11,127 nt of DNA from DATFXF01 sp035258565 (GTDB taxonomy: Bacteria; Acidobacteriota; Terriglobia; Acidiferrales; UBA7541): assembly GCA_035258565.1 (NCBI GenBank), contig DATFXF010000364.1, positions 1 to 11,127 of the forward strand. Reading direction: 5' to 3'. Of the stretch, positions 7,000 to 11,127 are shown in pieces. The position numbers were made by a program, and so were the translations under genes. Each line of letters begins with the position of its first letter. Position 1 is the first letter of the stretch. The notes below the pieces were generated by a model that ran no database searches, was not told where the DNA came from, and was given only the letters and a program-made list of their open reading frames with translations.

Positions 7000-8253
7000 T
7001 CACTGACTGTCCGTGGGCAGCAAAAAAGTGAACGACGATCCTCGAAACAGCTCACTGTCCACCCAGATTTTACCGCGGTGCGCCTGCACCAAACGCTTGG
7101 CAATGGCCAGGCCCAGGCCCATCCCCGAGGAGGTACGGTCCACGCGCACGAAATCCTCGAAAATCTCCTGATGGTGCTCAGCGGCGATCCCGGGACCGGT
7201 GTCGGTGACCGACACCCCCACGCTGTTGGGCAACTGGGCGCGCTGGCGGCGCCGCTCGCTTGCCGTCGGCGCTTCGGCGAGCCGGCGCTCCCAGAAGTGC
7301 GGCGCCGCCTTGAGCGTCACTGCGCCGCCCTCAGGGGTGTGTTTGAGCGCGTTGTCGAGCAGGTTCGCCACTGTCTGCTGCACCTTCTGATAATCGAACT
7401 TGAACGTGGGCAGGCTCTGATCGAGCCGCGTCTCAAGCCGCACGTGCTTCCGCGCGAAGGCCTCCTGCCAGCGCGTGGCTAATTCGGCGAGGCAATCCCC
7501 CATGTCGTTCTCGCGGAGGTGCAGCACCAGCTTTCCACTTTCGAGCGCCGAGTAGTTCAGGAACATGGAGACCAGCCGTACCAACCGCTCGCAGCTTTCC
7601 CTGGATTCCTGCAGGATATCGCGCTGCGTCTCGGTGAGCTTGCCGAGCGAACTGGAGAGCAGAAGATCGTAGTAACCTTTGATCACCGCCAGTGGGGTCT
7701 TTAGCTCGTGGGCGGCCGAAGCCAGGAAAACTGTCTTCTGGCGATTGACTTCCTGCAAGCGCAGGTAAGCCGCGAGAAGGTTGCGGTAGGTGATCTCGCG
7801 CTCTTGCAGCAGCTCTTGTATCCGGTGTTCGACGGGAGAGTCTTCGGCGGCTGTCCTGGCTGTGCTCACGTCCAAGTGCACGACCAGCCAGTCGGGCCCG
7901 GGCAACCACTGAATGCGCGCGGGCACTTTCCCTTGGGGACCATTGACGAGCAGGTCGACTTCATGTTCGCCGCTCTCGATCTGGCCGAAGATCACCTTGG
8001 GTTCGATCTGCAGCAGCTCGGCAAATAGGTGGGGCAGAGTCCCCAGCGGCAGCCCCAGGCCGTGCAAGCACTGCTGCGCTCGATGATTGGCCAGGAGGAT
8101 GCGACCCCCGCGTTCGGCGACAAGAAGTGGGCGATCCAGGGTGTCCAGCAGACTGGCCACCAGGGGCAAGGGAATCGGTCCACCTGCTTGCTGCTCCGCA
8201 ACTCCGCCAGGCCGCAAACCTATCTCCCGAGACACTCTACCTTCGTTCGCCAA
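7000..8253 (-). CDS. Soluble PAS-domain sensor histidine kinase
   Basis: A 417-residue histidine kinase without membrane segments or signal peptide, so it senses in the cytoplasm. A PAS-like domain (about 28-130; LLDTLDRPLLVAERGGRILLAN at its front) is followed by a helical linker (about 138-172). The dimerisation domain carries the phosphorylated histidine H182 in ASAAHELKTPL. The ATP-binding domain has the N box NLLDNALKH (N301), G1 DTGPGI (351-356) and G2 SSGMGLGLAIAK (375-386). Between the N and G1 boxes lies an Arg-rich extra segment (about 318-343, with ERRRQRAQ). The H box is of the EnvZ/PhoR (HELKTPL) type rather than the NtrB type. The start is uncertain: TTG 8253 has no Shine-Dalgarno, and GTG 8235, preceded by GAAGG, is an alternative that removes six residues. 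Partner: the regulator 30 bases downstream. Confidence 0.95.
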   Translation of the reverse strand: MANEGRVSREIGLRPGGVAEQQAGGPIPLPLVASLLDTLDRPLLVAERGGRILLANHRAQQCLHGLGLPLGTLPHLFAELLQIEPKVIFGQIESGEHEVDLLVNGPQGKVPARIQWLPGPDWLVVHLDVSTARTAAEDSPVEHRIQELLQEREITYRNLLAAYLRLQEVNRQKTVFLASAAHELKTPLAVIKGYYDLLLSSSLGKLTETQRDILQESRESCERLVRLVSMFLNYSALESGKLVLHLRENDMGDCLAELATRWQEAFARKHVRLETRLDQSLPTFKFDYQKVQQTVANLLDNALKHTPEGGAVTLKAAPHFWERRLAEAPTASERRRQRAQLPNSVGVSVTDTGPGIAAEHHQEIFEDFVRVDRTSSGMGLGLAIAKRLVQAHRGKIWVDSELFRGSSFTFLLPTDSQ

Positions 8254-8389
8254 ATCTTAGGAGTGCTTTGTACCTCTGGAAGTCAATTCCTCTGTGGGCG
8301 TACAAAATACTGGCAGGGGGGCCTTCGTGGTGTCAATGGTAAATGCGTTCTGTTTTCACATTTCGAGAAAAGAAGTGGAACGAATGGCC

Positions 8390-8434
8390 GCTGGGCCCTT
8401 TCGGAAAGGGAATTTCCCCTCCCAACAGCCCAGC
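8390..8434. repeat. Compound inverted repeat between the kinase and PilZ genes
   Basis: An outer pair GCTGGGC (8390-8396) and GCCCAGC (8428-8434) encloses an inner perfect repeat CCCTTT-CGG-AAAGGG (8396-8410). The outer and inner arms share one base, so they would be used as alternatives or stacked. The inner repeat centres about 83 bases upstream of the -24 element at 8486, a usual distance for a sigma-54 activator site; the compound form could also be a bidirectional transcription stop. No T-tract follows on either strand. Confidence 0.4.
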
Positions 8435-8485
8435 CATCCTAATTAGAATGAGCGGGTTACAAGCGTGTACCTCGCCAGGGGCGTA

Positions 8486-8501
8486 TGGCATTCGATCTGC
8501 A
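8486..8501 (+). promoter_or_regulatory. Sigma-54 (-24/-12) promoter for the PilZ gene at 8575
   Basis: TGGCAT-TCGAT-CTGCA has the essential GG and GC separated by 10 bases and matches the consensus TGGCA and TGCA blocks. Departures are the last base of the -24 block and the first T of the -12 block. The transcript should begin near 8512, leaving a leader of about 63 bases before ATG 8575. Confidence 0.6.
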
Positions 8502-8574
8502 ACCTCGATCGGCGTACTAGCTCTACCGTACCAGCGGGTGACTCGTGCCCAGGGCCATTTGCGAGCGAGAAAGC

Positions 8575-8898
8575 ATGCGCTTTAACTCCGCAGAGCGTCG
8601 GCGTTCTCCGCGCATCCGGTTGCAGATCCCCATGTTTGTCAGGGGAGTGGATGCACAGGGCGGCGAATTTCTGGAGTTGACGAAGACGCTCGACGTCAGC
8701 GCTACAGGTGCATTTCTCGCGAGTCCGCGTCGGCTGAGCGCGGACCATACCGTTCACCTGACCATCCCCGCACCGCCGCCTACTTCCTCAGGTCGGGTGC
8801 CCCCGGAGACCCCGCCAATTCTTGCCCGGGTTCGACGGCAGGTGCAGGCTGACGACTTTCACCTGGTCGGGGTCGAATTCGTCCGACCGTTGGACTGA
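8575..8898 (+). CDS. Small PilZ-domain protein, canonical c-di-GMP motifs
   Basis: A 107-residue single PilZ domain with both nucleotide-binding motifs intact: R9-R-S-P-R13 (RxxxR) and D40-V-S42-A-T-G45 (DxSxxG) followed by AFLAS. The GVEF strand at 99-102 is the usual PilZ ending. A Pro/Ser/Thr-rich loop (about 65-80, IPAPPPTSSGRVPPETPP) interrupts the barrel and is longer than in the other PilZ proteins here, so it may mediate partner contact. Expected role: cytoplasmic c-di-GMP receptor. ATG 8575 was chosen; GTG 8545 would add ten residues that do not look conserved, and neither has a strong Shine-Dalgarno. The gene is divergent from the kinase operon, lies downstream of a -24/-12 site, and precedes the diguanylate cyclase by 270 bases. 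Confidence 0.9.
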   Translation: MRFNSAERRRSPRIRLQIPMFVRGVDAQGGEFLELTKTLDVSATGAFLASPRRLSADHTVHLTIPAPPPTSSGRVPPETPPILARVRRQVQADDFHLVGVEFVRPLD

Positions 8899-9030
8899 CT
8901 CTCCTTGTCCTGGCTGGTGTCTTCCCCCACCTGCTGGCGCTTGAGAATCGATCAGGTCGAAATGTGCAACGCCTTGCTGATTTGCGCCCTGGGTGTGCCC
9001 ACCTTCGAGCCTGAATTTCCGCTGTCGGTA

Positions 9031-9058
9031 CACTCTGTTGAAAACCCAGTTCAGAGTG
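9031..9058. promoter_or_regulatory. Inverted repeat upstream of the diguanylate cyclase promoter, candidate activator site
   Basis: CACTCTG (9031-9037) and CAGAGTG (9052-9058) form a perfect 7-bp inverted repeat. The arms are 21 bases apart centre to centre, two helical turns, which would put both half-sites on one DNA face. The centre is about 58 bases upstream of the -24 element, as expected for an enhancer-binding dimer, though closer than the usual 80-150. No identical copy was found at the other two promoters. Confidence 0.4.
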
Positions 9059-9101
9059 CTTTTCCGACGGCCGAATCCGGAAGATAATGTGCCGGACAGA
9101 A

Positions 9102-9117
9102 TGGCACCTCGCTTGCT
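9102..9117 (+). promoter_or_regulatory. Consensus sigma-54 (-24/-12) promoter for the diguanylate cyclase gene
   Basis: TGGCAC-CTCGC-TTGCT matches the core consensus TGGCAC-N5-TTGCW at every defined position, with GG and GC 10 bases apart. It is the best such site I found in the intergenic regions. The predicted transcript start is near 9128, leaving a leader of about 40 or 60 bases depending on the start codon used. Confidence 0.8.
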
Positions 9118-9168
9118 CTCAAGTTCGCAGATTCTAATGCCCTCCCAATTCCCCGTTGGGACAAGGTT

Positions 9169-10371
9169 GTGCTATACCGGACGGAGCTGATGCCCAGCCC
9201 GGGAGAGCCCACAAAGCAGCCTTTGCCCGCCGAGGATGCGTTCCTCGATCTGCTGATCGAAACTCTCGAGAATCTCGATCGGTCGGCGCGAGGTCAGTTT
9301 CTCCAGCGTTTCTTTCGGACGGTGGCGCAACTGGAACTCCCCGAGAAGGCGAGTCTCGACTATTGGGAGCGGATCCTCACACGGCGGCAGGAACTTTCGG
9401 AGAGCCTTGGCCGGCCGATCTCACTAAAAACCGCGATGGTGGATGTGCTGGGCTCGGCGAATGAATTGCGCGTGCCCATCTTGATGGAGTACGAGGCGCT
9501 CAAGAAACTCCAGTTAAACGCCGCCACCGATCCGCTGACCGGGCTCTACAATCGGCGGCTGTTCGAGGAGTACTTCGAGAAGGAACTGAACCGGTCGAAG
9601 CGCTACAACCAGCACCTCGCGCTGGTGATCATGGACTTGCACCAGTTCAAGGAGGTGAACGACCGCTTTGGGCACCCGCGCGGCGATCAGGTGATCCAGG
9701 CAGCGGCGAATACGCTGCGGAAGTCTTTGCGCACCTCGGACTATGCGTTTCGCATCGGCGGCGATGAATTCGCGCTGCTGCTGCCACAAGCCGACCCGGA
9801 GCAGGTCGCTGCGCTCAGCCGACGCTTGCGGGCTAATTTTGAAGCTGCCGTCCAGCCGATGCAGCTCGAGGTGCCCGTGGGCCTTGACTACGGCCTGGCC
9901 TTCTATCCCCAGGATGGGGACGAGAAAGAGATGTTGATCCGCCTGGCGGATGAGCGACTCTATGAGTTGAAGAATGCGACCCGCGCGCAACGCGCCGAAG
10001 CCCCTCCCGAGGGGACGCAGGCAAAGGAACAAGCACCGGCAGGCCCCAGCCCTCCCGCAAGCGGAGAAACGCCGCCAGCTTCGCCCGCGCCCGAGCCGCG
10101 GACAGCCGAGCGCAGGAAATGGGAGCGCGTCTCGCTGTCGGGCACGCGCGCCTATGCCCTTCTGGGAGAAGCTCCGGAGAAGACAGCGCGAGTGATTGAT
10201 CTCGGTTATGGCGGCGTGGCCTTCGAGACGGATTTCCCGGAGGTGCTGGCCGGATCATTTCAAGCCGTGCTGCACGTGCCCATCCTTCCCCCGGTTCGCG
10301 TCAGCCTCCGCCGGATCTATCATCACCGCATCGACGGCCCCACGCGAGTCGGCTGCTCGTTCGTTTCCTGA
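9169..10371 (+). CDS. Diguanylate cyclase with C-terminal PilZ domain (GGDEF-PilZ fusion)
   Basis: A 400-residue soluble protein expected to make c-di-GMP from two GTP. An uncharacterised helical N-terminal region (about 20-110) precedes the GGDEF domain (about 118-270): DPLTGLYNRR (121-130), metal-binding D156 in MDLHQFKEVND, FGHPRGD (167-173) and an intact GGDEF at 197-201. R188-T-S-D191, five residues before GGDEF, is a canonical RxxD inhibitory site, so product feedback is expected. The usual third-position Asp of the DxD element is His158, a mild deviation. A Pro/Ala-rich linker (about 271-312) leads to a PilZ domain with R316xxxR320 but D344-L-G346-Y-G-G349, where the conserved Ser of DxSxxG is Gly, so binding by this domain is uncertain. 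The start is GTG 9169, or ATG 9190 with GGAG three bases before it; both lie downstream of the sigma-54 promoter. Activity is likely, the controlling signal unknown. Confidence 0.94.
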   Translation: MLYRTELMPSPGEPTKQPLPAEDAFLDLLIETLENLDRSARGQFLQRFFRTVAQLELPEKASLDYWERILTRRQELSESLGRPISLKTAMVDVLGSANELRVPILMEYEALKKLQLNAATDPLTGLYNRRLFEEYFEKELNRSKRYNQHLALVIMDLHQFKEVNDRFGHPRGDQVIQAAANTLRKSLRTSDYAFRIGGDEFALLLPQADPEQVAALSRRLRANFEAAVQPMQLEVPVGLDYGLAFYPQDGDEKEMLIRLADERLYELKNATRAQRAEAPPEGTQAKEQAPAGPSPPASGETPPASPAPEPRTAERRKWERVSLSGTRAYALLGEAPEKTARVIDLGYGGVAFETDFPEVLAGSFQAVLHVPILPPVRVSLRRIYHHRIDGPTRVGCSFVS

Positions 10372-10427
10372 TCGTCCTGACTACCACCGGGCGCCCTGAC
10401 TTGCGGGCCCTCCCTCCCGTGATTCCA

Positions 10428-10467
10428 CTTGACAAGTCAAGCGATATATAGACGATGGTCTATGTAT
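10428..10467. promoter_or_regulatory. Tandem palindromes at the arsR promoter, probable ArsR operator
   Basis: Two palindromes sit back to back. CTTGAC-AA-GTCAAG (10428-10441) is a perfect 6-bp repeat that contains a consensus -35 hexamer TTGACA (10429-10434). The second, 10444-10467, centres on ATAGAC-GATG-GTCTAT and extends to 9 of 10 paired positions; it overlaps the first two bases of the arsR ATG (10466-10468). No good -10 lies 16-18 bases after TTGACA (GACGAT at 10451 is the nearest). A repressor here would block both polymerase and transcript start, as expected for autoregulation by an ArsR-family protein. Confidence 0.65.
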
Positions 10468-10783
10468 GAGAGCGGCGGGGAGCGTCGAGAATACGCTCGC
10501 GAAACAACTCGAGGCCTTGGCTGATCCCACGCGCCGGCACATCCTCGGTCTGCTCAAACGCAAGGGCTCGTGCTCGTGTGCGGAGGTGAACCCGGCCGAT
10601 CCTGGCCTGTGCGTGTGTGATCTCGAATCAGCACTTTCGCTTCGCCAGCCCACCATCAGCCATCACATCCAGGTGCTGCGGGAGGTCGGATTGATCTCCA
10701 CACGGAAGATAGGGCGCTGGCTCTACTGCCGTCGCAACGAAGAAGCGCTCGACAAACTAACTGCGTGGCTCAAGAAGCTGTAG
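10466..10783 (+). CDS. arsR: ArsR/SmtB-family metalloregulatory repressor
   Basis: A 105-residue winged-helix repressor that should leave DNA when it binds arsenite or a related soft metal. The family's metal-binding helix is plain: GLCVCDLESALSLRQPTISHH contains C49-V-C51-D, equivalent to the CVCDL arsenite site of classical ArsR, at the start of the recognition region (about 49-75), followed by VLREVGLI and the wing STRKIGRWLYCRR. A second pair, C36 and C38 (GSCSCAEV), and C88 are additional possible ligands. The start at ATG 10466 is immediately preceded by a palindromic operator, implying autorepression; there is no strong Shine-Dalgarno. The methyltransferase-like gene begins 38 bases after the stop, so the pair is probably one operon. 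Arsenic is the best guess from the motif and partner; other soft metals are possible. Confidence 0.93.
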   Translation: MRAAGSVENTLAKQLEALADPTRRHILGLLKRKGSCSCAEVNPADPGLCVCDLESALSLRQPTISHHIQVLREVGLISTRKIGRWLYCRRNEEALDKLTAWLKKL

Positions 10784-10821
10784 CCGCAGCGAGATCGGCG
10801 GAGTCACACGAAGGAGACACG

Positions 10822-11127
10822 ATGAGCACCGAAAAGCTGAACAAGGAACAGATTCACGCCGGGGTGACGGCTGCTTACGGGGCCGTGGCGCGGGCGCGAG
10901 AAGAGGGGACGCAGGCGGCCGCCTGCTGTGCGCCCGAGCAGAGAACGGCGAGCGACTATACGGCTGAAGAATTGGCCTCCGTGCCGAGGGGCGCCTACCT
11001 CGGGGAAGGGAGCGGCGCGCCGGTGCGTTATGCAAATCTCGAACCGGGCGAGGCCGTCGTGGACCTCGGAGCGGGCGCAGGGATGGACTCGGTTTTGGCC
11101 GCGAGTCAAGTGGGGCCTGCAGGGCGC
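10822..11127 (+). CDS. arsM: ArsM-like SAM-dependent methyltransferase, 5' part (cut by window end)
   Basis: The first 102 codons of a gene that runs off the right edge. ATG 10822 follows AAGGAG by 5 bases. The N-terminus (IHAGVTAAYGAVARA), a Cys pair C35-C36, EELASVP and the SAM-binding motif I VVDLGAGAGMDS followed by VGPAGR match the bacterial arsenite methyltransferase layout, which converts As(III) to methylated and volatile forms using SAM and thiols. The usual LGCG motif after EELASVP reads LGEGSG here: the conserved Cys is Glu. The two further catalytic cysteines would lie beyond the window, so true ArsM activity cannot be judged; it may be a related methyltransferase. Placement 38 bases after an arsR-like gene supports an arsenic role. 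Partial only because of the window edge. Confidence 0.8.
   Translation, partial: MSTEKLNKEQIHAGVTAAYGAVARAREEGTQAAACCAPEQRTASDYTAEELASVPRGAYLGEGSGAPVRYANLEPGEAVVDLGAGAGMDSVLAASQVGPAGR

Larger units (their letters stand above)
8254..8574. other. 321-base divergent region between kinase and PilZ gene
   Basis: No gene is seen. It must hold promoters for the kinase operon (minus) and the PilZ gene (plus). On the plus strand a -24/-12 site is present at 8486-8501 and a compound hairpin at 8390-8434. For the kinase I see no clear sigma-70 promoter; a minus-strand TGGCGA-N5-ACGCT at 8462-8477 is too weak a sigma-54 match to call. Confidence 0.55.

Noticed and set aside
8462..8477. Minus-strand TGGCGA-N5-ACGCT as a sigma-54 promoter for the kinase operon
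   Set aside because: Spacing is right but five of the defined bases differ and it is about 200 bases from the kinase start.

Overview
The window is GC-rich bacterial chromosome with eleven supportable genes, one running off the right edge. The gene mix suggests a soil-type Acidobacteriota or a similar deep-branching Gram-negative: an Ig-like/PQQ-propeller lipoprotein, several small PilZ proteins, NtrC-family activators with an unusual Fis helix, and an arsR plus arsM-like pair. This is an inference from gene families; there is no rRNA or other marker to prove it. I see no tRNA, rRNA, CRISPR, insertion sequence or transposase.

Layout. Left (120-3214, minus): a secreted Ig-like/beta-propeller lipoprotein and an orphan sigma-54 activator (AAA+ and Fis helix-turn-helix, no receiver domain). 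A 650-base stretch without a convincing gene follows (3215-3864), with two hairpins and a mini-ORF whose stop overlaps the next start. Middle (3865-5173): a degenerate PilZ protein (plus) converging on a twin-CBS protein (minus), with a canonical PilZ protein (minus) upstream of the CBS gene. Then (5533-8253, minus): a soluble PAS histidine kinase and an NtrC-type response regulator in one operon. Right (8575-10371, plus): another canonical PilZ protein, then a diguanylate cyclase fused to a C-terminal PilZ domain. Far right (10428-11127, plus): an arsR repressor behind two tandem palindromes and the start of an arsM-like methyltransferase.

The main discovery is regulatory. Three genes with c-di-GMP domains each have a good -24/-12 (sigma-54) promoter match 40 to 65 bases upstream: the diguanylate cyclase-PilZ fusion (TGGCAC-N5-TTGCT, a full consensus match), the PilZ gene at 8575 (TGGCAT-N5-CTGCA) and the PilZ gene at 5173 (TGGAAC-N5-TTGCT). 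The same 6 kb encodes a sigma-54 two-component system, and a second sigma-54 activator with an almost identical DNA-recognition helix lies close by. The simplest model is a self-contained unit. The kinase senses a signal in the cytoplasm and the NtrC-like regulator opens sigma-54 promoters. These promoters make both the enzyme that synthesises c-di-GMP and the PilZ receptors that read it. The output (exopolysaccharide, motility, secretion) is not encoded here. The arsenic module looks unrelated and separately controlled.
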